A stretch of DNA of 64,000 nucleotides. Origin: UBA9300 sp964577305 (lineage in GTDB: Bacteria; Bacteroidota; Bacteroidia; Bacteroidales; VadinHA17). The notes below the pieces were generated by a model. The model had not been told where the DNA came from. It was given only the letters and a program-made list of their open reading frames with translations, and ran no database searches. The stretch is from the NCBI GenBank assembly GCA_964577305.1, contig CAZNYS010000005.1, positions 41,649 to 105,648 of the forward strand, in the 5' to 3' direction. Position 1 is the stretch's first letter, and each line of letters starts with the position of its first letter. The position numbers were made by a program, and so were the translations under genes. This document shows positions 43,436-52,563 of the stretch, piece after piece.

Positions 43436-46162
43436 ATGAAACAAATAGTATTTCTTTTCACATTATTTTCTTTAATTATAGGGGCTTGTGCACCTGAGGA
43501 GAATCAAAGTGTTGTTTCCAATGACTACTGGAAACTTGAATATGACGAAAGGGGTATCACGAAGATTGTTAGTGCAGATGATCCGTATCAGGCCAGTGTC
43601 ATTGACGGCAGGCTTGATACAGAGGTACGATTCAGGATGAACCGGGGAGAGTGGCAGTCAGTATTCAGGAGGAGGCAGGTAGATGCAGATGACAGTGTGA
43701 TACGTGTCACGGATTATGAACCGGGAATGCCTTTTTCTCTTGAACAAACATTCAGCCTGGTAGATGACGCCCTCGAATGGGATATTGTAATAGAGAATCG
43801 TATGTATTATCACGTGGATATCGGGGACATATACATTGATTTTCCCATGAGTTACTCATCAGGAAGGGAACAGGTGGACCTTTTCGAAGGTGGCTACCTG
43901 AGGCATATTTTTGTGGCAGGAGATGGCTCTTTCCTTTTCTTCACAAAACGTAGTGGTAATCCGCCATATTTTATATTAACAGTAAAACCCGGGACAGGCC
44001 TGGAGTATTATGACAATAATTCCTACTTCATCCATTCCGGGCTTTCAGGTAACCGGCAGAGAGGAACATGGAGGCAGGAGCATACCTATACCGAACTCGA
44101 GCCAAAAGGACAGGGAAAAGACAGGATTACCTATGGTTTCAGGATGCAGTGGGCTGACAGTTACGATGAACTGAGGAATATAATATACGAGAACGGCCTG
44201 ATGGATATTCGTGTAGTCCCAGGCATGACCCTGCCCCAGGACCTGGAGGCAAAATTCTCATTACACACAAAAGCGGATATAGACTCTGTCATTGCCGAGT
44301 TTCCCGATCAGACTGAGCTTAGTTATGCCAATGATGCTGAACCAGACCACCATATTTATAATGTTAAATTCAATCGCCTCGGTGAGAACATGCTTACAGT
44401 ATATTTTAACGGTGGCCGCAAGACCTACCTTGAGTTTTTTTCTACAGAACCGGTTGAGACACTCCTGAAGAAGAGATGCTCTTTCATAGTGAATAATCAG
44501 CAGCATCGCAATCCGGAGCTATGGTATGATGGTCTCTTCTCCATATGGGATATGAAAAGCAGTGTCCTCAGGGGTCCTGATAATACTGATGGTGTGTTTG
44601 AAGGATGGTATGGGTACAGGGTAGCTTCTGATGATCCCATTCTTGGCATCCCTGCCTTCCTGGCTTCCGTCAATGCTCTTTATCCTGACGATAAACAAAT
44701 AGAAGCACTGGAGCACCATATTGAACATTTTGTATGGGGAGGACTGCAACGAACCGACCGGGAGACATACCCGTATGGAATTCATGGTGTACCCAACTGG
44801 AAAGTTGCCCGTGACACAATGCTACGGGCAAAGATTGAAAACAGGAGGCTTAATATAATAAAGATATGGCGCACATTTGACTATCCCCATATGATTATGC
44901 TGTACTATCATATGTTCCAGATCGCTGACCGTTACCCTGATAAAGTGGAATACCTGGATGCGGATGGCTACCTGGAAAGAGCATGGCAGACAGCACGTTC
45001 ATTTTTCGAGTACCCTTATGAAATATATCCCATATACGAAATTTACAAGTGGGGTAATTATAATGAGATGCTTATTCCAAAATTGATACGGGTGCTTGAA
45101 GAAAGAGGCAGAAATGATGAAGCCGGCTGGCTTCGTGACGAATGGGAAAAGAAGGCCAAATATTTCATCTATGACGATCCCTATCCCTATGCTTCTGAAT
45201 TTGCAACTGACCGGACTGCCTTCGAGTCAACATATGCCTTCGCCAAATATGGTGCGACCAATGATATGAAACCCGATGAAAACCTGTGGTATGACAAGAA
45301 TGAGGAAATATGGTACTCGCACCCTGAAGTAAGCCGCCAGGATGCACTTGAATTCATGGAAAGGCAGCTTTATGCCTCCCTGTCCACACGCGGGTGGCTG
45401 GAAACACAGTATTACAGGCTGGGAAGTGATGTACGGGATGATGCAAGACTCAGTTACATGTCCAGGATGGGAGGCTGGGCTGTACTGGATTATGGTATAC
45501 GGTTTGCAGATAATCCTTATGATTGGCTACAGCATGGTTATGCAAGTTATTTAAGCTCATTCTGCCTGATGAATACAGGCCGGCCTGAAACAAATTATGG
45601 TTTCTGGGCACCAGGGGCACAGAACGACGGTGCCCTGAGCCAGGCATTCCAGCCTACCAAGCATGACAGGACATGGATGGGGTATGAAGAGGACCGCGGT
45701 CCGTGGAGGTATGACAGTGAACAAAACCTCGGAATGGGTGCGGTAACGCGCATGGCATCAGCTATGCTGGCCGATGACCCCTTATTCGGGTGGTTTGCCT
45801 ATGGTGCCAGACTGACAGAAGATGATGATAAATTTAATGTATGGCCAGGGGATGGTGTGAGAATACGATTCTGGCTCATAGATGACGAAAGGCGTGTTGG
45901 TGTTGAACTGGAAAGGGACGGATTCAGCAGGGATAATCCCATAGTAATAGATAAGAATAAAGACAGGATCGAATTCATAATTGAGAACAGAACGGGGGAC
46001 AGGCACAATACCCGGATGGTTCTTAATGCAGATGAGCCCGGAAAATGGATATTAAGCCTTGATGGCGAAAATATTGAGGGTGAAATGAAGGATGGAAAAG
46101 CTGTTTTCAACCTGGCTGTTGAAAAAACGGAGCAGAAACTGGTCCTTGAGAAATCATCATAG
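43436..46162 (+). CDS. Large lipoprotein, DUF5695-like (copy B)
   Basis: 908 residues, lipobox IIGAC (Cys18), so unlike copy A it is membrane-anchored. The domain order is the same: beta-sandwich to about 345, then the helical part with WYDGLFSIWDMKSSVLRGPD, YGIHGVPNWKVARD and TAFESTYAFAKYGA. The ladder of WLETQYYRLGSDV, YASYLSSFCLMNTG and YGFWAPGAQNDGAL also matches copy A. Divergent from the GH39-like gene across a 255-base gap. Likely an enzyme or glycan-binding protein on the cell surface; no catalytic mechanism can be named. Confidence 0.75.
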   Translation: MKQIVFLFTLFSLIIGACAPEENQSVVSNDYWKLEYDERGITKIVSADDPYQASVIDGRLDTEVRFRMNRGEWQSVFRRRQVDADDSVIRVTDYEPGMPFSLEQTFSLVDDALEWDIVIENRMYYHVDIGDIYIDFPMSYSSGREQVDLFEGGYLRHIFVAGDGSFLFFTKRSGNPPYFILTVKPGTGLEYYDNNSYFIHSGLSGNRQRGTWRQEHTYTELEPKGQGKDRITYGFRMQWADSYDELRNIIYENGLMDIRVVPGMTLPQDLEAKFSLHTKADIDSVIAEFPDQTELSYANDAEPDHHIYNVKFNRLGENMLTVYFNGGRKTYLEFFSTEPVETLLKKRCSFIVNNQQHRNPELWYDGLFSIWDMKSSVLRGPDNTDGVFEGWYGYRVASDDPILGIPAFLASVNALYPDDKQIEALEHHIEHFVWGGLQRTDRETYPYGIHGVPNWKVARDTMLRAKIENRRLNIIKIWRTFDYPHMIMLYYHMFQIADRYPDKVEYLDADGYLERAWQTARSFFEYPYEIYPIYEIYKWGNYNEMLIPKLIRVLEERGRNDEAGWLRDEWEKKAKYFIYDDPYPYASEFATDRTAFESTYAFAKYGATNDMKPDENLWYDKNEEIWYSHPEVSRQDALEFMERQLYASLSTRGWLETQYYRLGSDVRDDARLSYMSRMGGWAVLDYGIRFADNPYDWLQHGYASYLSSFCLMNTGRPETNYGFWAPGAQNDGALSQAFQPTKHDRTWMGYEEDRGPWRYDSEQNLGMGAVTRMASAMLADDPLFGWFAYGARLTEDDDKFNVWPGDGVRIRFWLIDDERRVGVELERDGFSRDNPIVIDKNKDRIEFIIENRTGDRHNTRMVLNADEPGKWILSLDGENIEGEMKDGKAVFNLAVEKTEQKLVLEKSS

Positions 46163-46184
46163 GAACTTTCACCGTAACCTATTT

Positions 46185-46216
46185 AAAATCCCCGGAGGGG
46201 ATAAATAAGTATAGCT
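46185..46216. repeat. REP-like hairpin
   Basis: ATCCCCGGAGGGGAT is a short perfect hairpin (CCCC-gga-GGGG with flanking AT pair) just after the lipoprotein gene. A related hairpin, CACCCCTGCCGGGGTG, occurs near 36066. It may terminate the preceding gene. Confidence 0.45.
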
Positions 46217-46285
46217 CCGGGAATTCGGGGGCGAAGTCGGAGGTGCTGAATAACAATAATCCAAACATTACTCCGGTTGGATATT

Positions 46286-46387
46286 TTCAGCACCCCTTTT
46301 AAGTGGTTTTTGTGGAATCTCATGCGGGGCGAATCATTCATAAAGGGCGCGGAAAAATTCATCACCCTTCGATGCGCCCTTCGGGCT
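46286..46387 (+). repeat. Dispersed gene-junction repeat, copy 2
   Basis: CAGCACCCCTTTTAAGTGG, then TTTTTGTGGAATCTCATGCG and GGGCGAATCATTCATAAAGG, ending with CTTCGATGCGCCCTTCGGGC. In this copy AAGGGCGC pairs perfectly with GCGCCCTT across 23 bases, the best-preserved secondary structure among the copies. It fills much of the 446-base gap 46163-46608, which otherwise holds the element at 46390-46513 and no gene. Confidence 0.9.
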
Positions 46388-46389
46388 TA

Positions 46390-46513
46390 CTCAGGGACCT
46401 TTGGCCGGTGGAACGAAACTGCTTTGAGTACCAGAATAGTAATTGTCAAGGATTATCAATAAGTGGGACTGCCATTGAGATGAACGATGCAACTTAGTGC
46501 TGGCAGGAAACAC
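46390..46513 (+). repeat. Second dispersed element, partner of inverted copy at 50161-50280
   Basis: Begins CTCAGGGACCTTTGGCCGGT and ends with GATGCAACTT and CTGGCAGGAAAC. The reverse complement of 50161-50280 begins CTCAGGGACCTTTGGCTGGT and ends GATGCAACTT and CTGGCACGGAAC with similar spacing. The two inverted copies enclose the FISUMP-like gene and the TIR-TPR gene. Confidence 0.6.
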
Positions 46514-46608
46514 CAATTAGTGTACTAACCCAAGGTCCCTGAGCGCCCTGACTGAGCGACTTGTGCTGAGATTGTCGAAGCAAGCGATAGTCAGGGCAGG
46601 TAGGTAAA

Positions 46609-47217
46609 TTAATCCATGATGCAACGGACAGAAAAACCAGACTCCTCATTGGAGTAGTACCTGAGCACACTGCTGCTACCAAAAGACATGATCCGGTACC
46701 AGGCGTAAATGGGATTGAGCTCTGTAGAACTCCACCAGGTGTCGTAGCGGCCAATGTAGCTGAAAGTCCCATAGTAGTAGCTGCCACCCGGAAGGGCTGT
46801 AAAGCCGGTTTCGTTGGTCGCACCAGCATTGGGAGGATTCCAGTGCGAGGTGCCGTTTTCTTTAAGTTTGCCTCCGGCTATTTCCTCTCCACCGAGATAA
46901 TCAGTAAGCTGTGTCCACTCTGAATCGCTAGGTAAATGCCAACCTGAAGGACAAACTGTTTTTGCGGTTTCCCAATTATATAACCGTCCGTAAATCGCTT
47001 CGTTTGAACTATTATTGTCATAGGCCCAACTTCCGTTACCCGGGTTATAACTTAAATTCTCTGCCATCCATATCTGTTTGCCTATTTGAACAGTTTTATA
47101 GGTTTTGCCATCTCTAAAATCTGTGAAAGTACCTGGATTAGTTGAGTCATTAACTTGTGAATAAGACAAGTTCAATGTTATGATGAAAGCTGAGAAAACA
47201 AATGCTATGCCTTTCAT
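46609..47217 (-). CDS. Secreted protein with Fibrobacter succinogenes major paralogous (FISUMP) domain
   Basis: 202 residues with a signal peptide (MKGIAFVFSAFIITLNLSYS). The FISUMP domain covers the rest: FTDFRDGKTYKTVQIGKQIW and MAENLSYN, YGRLYNWETAKTVCPSGWHLP (the single Cys of the signature), WTQLTDYLGG, GFTALPGGSYYYGTF, WWSSTE, and the end SGFSVRCIMD. The domain is widespread in Bacteroidetes and Fibrobacteres envelope proteins; its function is unknown, though a sulfatase-modifying-factor-like C-type lectin fold has been suggested for similar sequences. It lies between repeat copies 2 and 3. Confidence 0.9.
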   Translation of the reverse strand: MKGIAFVFSAFIITLNLSYSQVNDSTNPGTFTDFRDGKTYKTVQIGKQIWMAENLSYNPGNGSWAYDNNSSNEAIYGRLYNWETAKTVCPSGWHLPSDSEWTQLTDYLGGEEIAGGKLKENGTSHWNPPNAGATNETGFTALPGGSYYYGTFSYIGRYDTWWSSTELNPIYAWYRIMSFGSSSVLRYYSNEESGFSVRCIMD

Positions 47218-47370
47218 AATATTTAAGGATAAGAGGTTAAAGAATTATTGATCGAATTTACACAATCAGATAGCTATAGCCAAAAATTTTATGTAGTACA
47301 ATTACTTAAAACCATATATATTATTATAATTGTAGAGCCTCCTGTGATTTCTTAATCTCGTTAATATTTT

Positions 47371-47505
47371 AAAAGCCACCCATCATTATTAGACAGGTGG
47401 CATTCAATGCCCTTTTTCAGTGGTTTTTGTGATATCTCATGCGGGGCGAATCATTCATAAAGGGCGCGGAAAAATTCAACACCCTTCGATGCGTCCTTCG
47501 GGCTT
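47371..47505 (+). repeat. Dispersed gene-junction repeat, copy 3 (long form)
   Basis: Long form with two parts. The first is the hairpin GCCACCC...GGTGGC (about 47375-47400, loop CATCATTATTAGACA). The second is the shared unit CAGTGGTTTTTGTGATATCTC with GGCGAATCATTCATAAAGGG, ending CTTCGATGCGTCCTTCGGGC. It occupies most of the 330-base gap between the FISUMP-like gene and the TIR-TPR gene; the other bases are AT-rich without recognised features. Confidence 0.9.
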
Positions 47506-47547
47506 CCTCGAGATGAAGATATGTACGATGCCATTGAATAATGGACA

Positions 47548-49938
47548 TTACTTATCAAAAAACCATTTCAGCTGCTTCTTTACTTGAGGTTCACTCATAA
47601 CTTCTTTATAAGCATTTTTTCTCCTATCAGCTTCCTCCATTTTTTTTCTTACGATAGCCTGAAATCTTTCTTCCTGGCGAATACCATCAAGGAGAGGATC
47701 ATTATCAACATACCACAATGTGAACCATCCGTAATTTGCAGCACTGTCCAGTAGCATATAAGCTTCCTCCTTATTGCCTAAAAAGGCGTTGACAATTCCT
47801 AAATCATAATAGTAATTCCTGGTATTCCAAACTCCATATCCTCTTAAACCCTTCTGTGTTTCCTGATCTCGTTTCATCTGCTCATGAAAAAGTGACATTG
47901 CTTCTTCTTTTTCACCTTTTAACCATTTAACATATGCTAGGCGGTGTCTGAATGGAACATACTGAGAAGTATCACTATATTCATGTTCTATTTCATTGTA
48001 TTTGGACCAATATTCTTCTGCCTTGTCAAGATTTCCTGATAGTAAATAAGTCCATCCAAGCCTATCAATTATCTCTCCATCCATAGGGTTAGTAGTTAAA
48101 ACATCCTCGTAAATTTCAATTGCTTCCGGATACTTTGCTAATCCATGAGAATATAAATCTCCTAATGCATAAGATGAATAAGAACCGGGTTTAAGTTTTA
48201 TTGCTTGTAGATATAACATTTCAGCCTTTTCATACTCATCAATATTTTCATACATCTTTCCCCAATTGAAGTAATAATTGGGATCTTTTTTAGTGTATTC
48301 CAACTCGATCCCTTTCACAATCATCGAAGCTCCAAGTTTATAATTTTCTTCATTTAAATAAATAGTTCCAAGGGAGTGTAAAACATCAGGATTACTAGGA
48401 GCAAGTTTATAGGCTCTTTGTAAGTCGTTTTTAGATTCTTCCTGTCTTCCAAGATGGTCGCGATAAATGGCACTACGCAAAATATATCCTTCTGGTAACG
48501 AAGGATTTAATTTGATGGCCTTCCCCGATAAAGCGAGAGCAGAGTCGATCCATATTTCAGGAGGGATTCCAAAATTTCTCATCCCATAATGCAAGGTTCT
48601 ACCAATACCATAATAACCTAAGGCAAAATCAGGATCAAGGTCAATGGATTGTTCATATAATTGAAGGATGTTTTCAAGTACTTGTTTCTCTCCATTCCAA
48701 TCATACCAAATCTGACGTGCTTTGAGATAATAATCGTAGGCAGTTATATCCATTGATGCTTCTAGGCTAATATTTCCCCTTTCCGATTCAGTTAACTTAA
48801 CCTGAAGTGTATTAGCAATTTCAATGGCAATTTCACTCTGTATGCTGAATATGTCTGTAATTTCCCTGTCAAATGTCTCTGACCAAATATGTATATCCTT
48901 TTTTACATCAATAAGCTGAGCTACGATCCGCACTTTATTGCCTGCTTTTCGTACACTACCTTCGAGTATAATATCAACACTTAATTCATCGCCTATCTCC
49001 GGGATGGTTTTTGTACTTCCCTTGTACTGAAGGGTAGATGTTCTGGACTTAACATTCAAATCTGCAATCTTTGAGAGATGATTCAATATGTCTTCAGTCA
49101 TTCCATCGCTAAAGTACTCTTGTTCGGGATCATTACTCAGGTTATTAAAGGGCAACACCGCAATTGACTTTTCAAGCTGCTCTGAGGATCTAACCAGTTT
49201 TGGAATAATGAAAAATCCAAGGGCAATTAATAGCACCAGAATAATAGATCCAATTATGACTTTCAAATTCCGATCTTTCTTTTGTACAGGCTTTACAATA
49301 ATTGATTCTCCTGTAACTTCTTCATCCTGATGATCATGTTTCTTTAAGGCACTTATAATCTCTTTAACCGCATTAGCAACCTTGTTGATCTGATCCCGAT
49401 AGTATGTTTTGTTGAGATTGTCCTGCGGGTGATCCTCATTGGCCCGTAAAGGTCTGTTTACACCAGCTGACTTATAGATAAACTCTATGCAGCGAAGAAC
49501 TCCTCCTAACTCAGTTTCTAAGAGTGTCTTATCTTCCGGTTCAAGATCATGAATTTTAACTGGCAGTATTCTGCTTGCTACATTACCATTGGGTAGTTTT
49601 ACCTTCAATCCAAACTGATCCTTTGAAGCCTGTTCAACAAATGCTTTAAACTCATGCTCCCATGCAAATGACTTGGGATCGCAATATGTTCGGGAGATAA
49701 TTGGAATAAAGACCAAACACTTTAGTTTCTCTTTCAAAGATTCATCAACATCGTGTGTTTCCAAGAGTCCATCATGGGGATTGATGTCGAAATAAACGCT
49801 GATTTCTTCCTTGAAGGTGGATTCAAGTTCCCCCTTCAGGTTATTAACAAACCTGGTTACCCAGCCATCATGTTTGTTGTCTTTCTGGCGGTAGCTTACA
49901 AAGATGTCGTATTCGTAACCGGGGATTAGGCTGGCCAT
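47548..49938 (-). CDS. TIR domain - TolB-like - TPR protein
   Basis: 796 residues. N-terminal TIR domain (about 1-200): YDIFVSYRQKDNKHDGW, then CLVFIPIISRTY and FAWEHEF, in which Glu96 (or Glu94) is the candidate NADase glutamate. One membrane helix at about 227-247 (LKVIIGSIILVLLIALGFFI). Then a TolB/FlgO-like N-terminal domain (SIAVLPFNNLSNDPEQEYFS, 259-375) as in adenylate-cyclase-linked TPR proteins. The last 400 residues are TPR repeats. The TIR domain would be cytoplasmic and the TolB/TPR part outside, or the reverse. Such proteins are signalling or scaffold proteins; NAD cleavage is possible but not shown. A fragment of a TIR paralogue lies just upstream. Confidence 0.85.
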   Translation of the reverse strand: MASLIPGYEYDIFVSYRQKDNKHDGWVTRFVNNLKGELESTFKEEISVYFDINPHDGLLETHDVDESLKEKLKCLVFIPIISRTYCDPKSFAWEHEFKAFVEQASKDQFGLKVKLPNGNVASRILPVKIHDLEPEDKTLLETELGGVLRCIEFIYKSAGVNRPLRANEDHPQDNLNKTYYRDQINKVANAVKEIISALKKHDHQDEEVTGESIIVKPVQKKDRNLKVIIGSIILVLLIALGFFIIPKLVRSSEQLEKSIAVLPFNNLSNDPEQEYFSDGMTEDILNHLSKIADLNVKSRTSTLQYKGSTKTIPEIGDELSVDIILEGSVRKAGNKVRIVAQLIDVKKDIHIWSETFDREITDIFSIQSEIAIEIANTLQVKLTESERGNISLEASMDITAYDYYLKARQIWYDWNGEKQVLENILQLYEQSIDLDPDFALGYYGIGRTLHYGMRNFGIPPEIWIDSALALSGKAIKLNPSLPEGYILRSAIYRDHLGRQEESKNDLQRAYKLAPSNPDVLHSLGTIYLNEENYKLGASMIVKGIELEYTKKDPNYYFNWGKMYENIDEYEKAEMLYLQAIKLKPGSYSSYALGDLYSHGLAKYPEAIEIYEDVLTTNPMDGEIIDRLGWTYLLSGNLDKAEEYWSKYNEIEHEYSDTSQYVPFRHRLAYVKWLKGEKEEAMSLFHEQMKRDQETQKGLRGYGVWNTRNYYYDLGIVNAFLGNKEEAYMLLDSAANYGWFTLWYVDNDPLLDGIRQEERFQAIVRKKMEEADRRKNAYKEVMSEPQVKKQLKWFFDK

Positions 49939-49980
49939 GTTAACATTTCATTTTAATAAAATTACGAAAAAAAATAACAA

Positions 49981-50100
49981 GTCACACATCATTAGTAGAC
50001 AGGTGGCATTCAGCACCCCTTTTCAGTGGTTTTTGTGATATTATAGTCGAGATAAACCATCTCAAAAGGGCCTGGAAAATACAGCACCCTTCGACTCTTC
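49981..50100 (+). repeat. Dispersed gene-junction repeat, copy 4 (diverged)
   Basis: CACACATCATTAGTAGACAG and GTGGCATTCAGCACCCCTTT start as in copies 3 and 5; the shared unit TTTTCAGTGGTTTTTGTGAT continues. Then the sequence diverges (AGTCGAGATAAACCATCTC) before ending AAAGGGCCTGGAAAATACAG and CACCCTTCGACTCTTCGG. Its 5' hairpin arm is lost. It lies in the 543-base gap 49939-50481 between the TIR-TPR gene and the TIR fragment; the gap also holds the inverted element at 50161-50280 and no intact gene. Confidence 0.8.
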
Positions 50101-50160
50101 GGACCTTCACTCTGTGTAGGTCCTCAGGCTCAGGGACCCCTGGTCTGTGTAAATATTTTT

Positions 50161-50280
50161 GTTCCGTGCCAGTTTAAAGTTGCATCGCTGCCAAATAACC
50201 TCGTCCCTCTTTTAGATTAACGATTTTAGGTATATTCTTCCACTCATGCAGGTTAGGTCCACCAGCCAAAGGTCCCTGAG
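50161..50280 (-). repeat. Second dispersed element, inverted copy
   Basis: Reverse complement matches 46390-46513 at both ends (CTCAGGGACCTTTGGCTGGT and GATGCAACTT...CTGGCACGG) with a diverged middle. The AGATTAACGATTTTA repeat core (about 50213-50228) lies inside it. Confidence 0.6.
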
Positions 50281-50481
50281 CTAAACGGGTAATAAAGTCA
50301 ACCCATTGCATAAAGCCATAAAACTACAAGTAGCCAGTCAGAGCGGTAACTAATAGTCGAAGGGTGAGGCTATTTGAGATAAATAATAATGATTTTTACA
50401 ATCACTATTAATCCCACAGTTTATTAATGGAGCCATTCGCGTTAATTCGTCCTAATCAGCGCTAATTCGTGTAACCTGGAA

Positions 50482-50595
50482 TTACCTCGGCCTCCGGCCT
50501 TCGAAAAACTCAGTTACCCAATCGTCATGTTTGTTGTCTTTCTGGCGGTAGCTGATGAAGATGTCGTAATTGTATCCTTCGATTATACTTGCCAT
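50482..50595 (-). pseudogene. Remnant of a TIR-domain gene (first 32 codons)
   Basis: From an ATG at 50595 the frame reads MASIIEGYNYDIFISYRQKD, then NKHDDWVTEFFE, closely matching MASLIPGYEYDIFVSYRQKD at the start of the intact TIR-TPR gene at 49938. Homology stops after about 32 codons and the frame ends at a TAA (50482) inside a GGAATTACC-hairpin sequence. It begins only 3 bases after the stop of the TolB-TPR gene, so it is a truncated, decayed TIR gene rather than a real short gene. Confidence 0.8.
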
Positions 50596-50598
50596 TTT

Positions 50599-52509
50599 TT
50601 ATTCGCTTTTCTGATCGGCAACAGCCTTTTTTGCTGCTTCGAGATGAAGGAATGCTTCATGGTTATAAATCGCATTTCCCATTCTTAAGTCCCAGCTCTT
50701 TTGCAGAATATCATGAGCTTCCTGGTATTTACCCTGCTTATAAAGTCCCCAGCCTTTTGTATCCAGGTAGAGATAATTGTCAGGGCTTAATTCCAGAGCC
50801 TTTTCAATGAGTTCCAGGCCTTCCTTTATATTCAGGTCATTATCTATCAGTAAATATGCAAAATCATTTATTATCAATGGATTTTCAGGCTCCAGCGAGA
50901 GGGCCTGGTGGTAATATTCTTCCGCTTCATCAAATAGTCCGGCATCCCAATATACGCTCCCCAGGTCTGAAGCTATATCTGCATCAGATGCCGAATTTTC
51001 TTTAAGGGCAGAAATATATTTCTCAATATATTCATCTGCTGCCCTGGTTTTTCCTGTGCTCAATGCCAGGATAGTCTGCCTGTTAAGAAGAAGAGGATCA
51101 CCGGGGAAATCCTTTTCTGCTCTTTTGTATAGTTTCTTTTCTCTTCTGTACTCTCCGGTTTCATGATATGCTATTCCAAGCTCGGTATAGCTATAAATCC
51201 ATGGAGGTTTAACGCCTACTTTATCATAAAGTTCAATAGTTTTTTCAAATTCAGGGATTGCTTTATCATATTGATCTAATTTATTGTAGCAATAACCCAG
51301 GATATATTGGTACATCGGTGATTGTTCATCAATCTTAAGTGCCTGTTTAATGTGCTTGATCTCTTCTTCGGTCGTTTCAAAATAATTGGCATATAACCAA
51401 TCTGTCATAATCTTCAGACGAATCGGCATCAAATCTCTTTTCCTGTAAATCCGCAGGCACCACTTTTTTGCCTCTTCATATAATCCCTGGTTTCCATATG
51501 AGATTGCAATCCACCCTTCAGCAGCGGTAAAATTTGAGTCTGCTTCCAATGCTTGCTGGTACCAGTTCCTCGCTGTCGGATAATTCCTTTCGTGGAAAGC
51601 TTGATTACCATAAATAAAATACCTGTATGCTCCAGGATTATTTGAAACGGAATAATTCCTGAATTCAACAGGCAACTCGCTTACTAATTTATTTATTATA
51701 AGAAAATCCCTAACCTCTCTTTTAAGGGAATCAATTACCTGAAAGATCATCTCTTCCCTGGCTTGTCCGTTAATTTCAAAAGATTTAAAAATCTCCTCTG
51801 TCTTTGAATCAACTAATTGAGCATTTACACGAATTGTTCCACCTGCCTGTTTAATAGTGCCGTAAATAAAAATATTTGCTTCAAGTTTCTGTGAGATATT
51901 ACTGGCTATAGAAGGTGTGATTGAAGCATAATTAACAAGATCTTTGCCCTGTAGAAGATTGTTTATTGTTTCTGTTTGCCTGACTTTCAATTCTTCAGAG
52001 TTTGTTAAAGATGTTATTAATTCATTTTGAATACCCTCCTGCCAGACATTCCAGGTTGTATCATTAGTCATATTCTGAAATGGCATTACAGCAATCGAAA
52101 TTTTACCTTTCGACCTGAGTTGCTCCAAATTATCACGCTTGAATATTTTTGGATAGACAAGAATAATTACTGCAATTAGCAAAACAGCTATAATGATGTC
52201 ACTTACCTTCAGTTTCCTTTGAGCTGGTTTTGAAACTGCTTCTTTCTCCCTGTTAACCTTCGCCGGCTTTGTTTTCTGGATACCCTTTGGTGTGACATCA
52301 AATATCCAGCTGAAGATTACTGCAAACGGAAATCCAATTATCAGCAACACAATAATCATAGTTGGAGTCCAGTCGGGCAGATTCAACGGCTCAACAATGT
52401 TGTTACTGAGCTCAATGATCACATAGGCAGCTGCCGCGTACATTGCTATTACACGGAAGACTTTTCGCCTTTTCAGTTCCTGCCAGAAGTTATGAGGTTT
52501 TTCAGGCAT
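50599..52509 (-). CDS. Membrane-anchored TolB-like/TPR protein
   Basis: 636 residues. N terminus MPEKPHNFWQELKRRKVFRV, then two membrane helices (AMYAAAAYVIIELSNNIVEP and MIIVLLIIGFPFAVIFSWIF) and a third at about 103-121 (SDIIIAVLLIAVIILVYPKI). This head is typical of the Bacteroidota proteins built like adenylate-cyclase regulators. A TolB/FlgO-like domain follows (KISIAVMPFQNMTNDTTWNV, 135-260), then TPRs to the end (for example GLFDEAEEYYHQALSLEPEN and YKQGKYQEAHDILQKSWDL). No cyclase or other catalytic domain is present. Likely an envelope signalling scaffold. A truncated duplicate of its C terminus lies upstream at 52816-53268. Confidence 0.85.
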   Translation of the reverse strand: MPEKPHNFWQELKRRKVFRVIAMYAAAAYVIIELSNNIVEPLNLPDWTPTMIIVLLIIGFPFAVIFSWIFDVTPKGIQKTKPAKVNREKEAVSKPAQRKLKVSDIIIAVLLIAVIILVYPKIFKRDNLEQLRSKGKISIAVMPFQNMTNDTTWNVWQEGIQNELITSLTNSEELKVRQTETINNLLQGKDLVNYASITPSIASNISQKLEANIFIYGTIKQAGGTIRVNAQLVDSKTEEIFKSFEINGQAREEMIFQVIDSLKREVRDFLIINKLVSELPVEFRNYSVSNNPGAYRYFIYGNQAFHERNYPTARNWYQQALEADSNFTAAEGWIAISYGNQGLYEEAKKWCLRIYRKRDLMPIRLKIMTDWLYANYFETTEEEIKHIKQALKIDEQSPMYQYILGYCYNKLDQYDKAIPEFEKTIELYDKVGVKPPWIYSYTELGIAYHETGEYRREKKLYKRAEKDFPGDPLLLNRQTILALSTGKTRAADEYIEKYISALKENSASDADIASDLGSVYWDAGLFDEAEEYYHQALSLEPENPLIINDFAYLLIDNDLNIKEGLELIEKALELSPDNYLYLDTKGWGLYKQGKYQEAHDILQKSWDLRMGNAIYNHEAFLHLEAAKKAVADQKSE

Positions 52510-52563
52510 TTTATGTTGGATTGGATATGTAAATATAAATCAAGCAATTATCAAAGTCAAATA

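Noticed and set aside
45799..46110. Antisense frame of 103 codons in the DUF5695-like gene
   Set aside because: Ser/Pro-rich shadow of a conserved coding sequence.
46494..46829. Open frame of 111 codons overlapping the FISUMP gene
   Set aside because: It is an alternative frame of a gene with clear FISUMP motifs, and its 3' part lies in repeat sequence.
47548..49938. TIR-TPR gene as an established anti-phage system such as Thoeris
   Set aside because: No ThsA-like or other defence partner lies next to it; the membrane helix and TolB/TPR body fit a signalling scaffold better.
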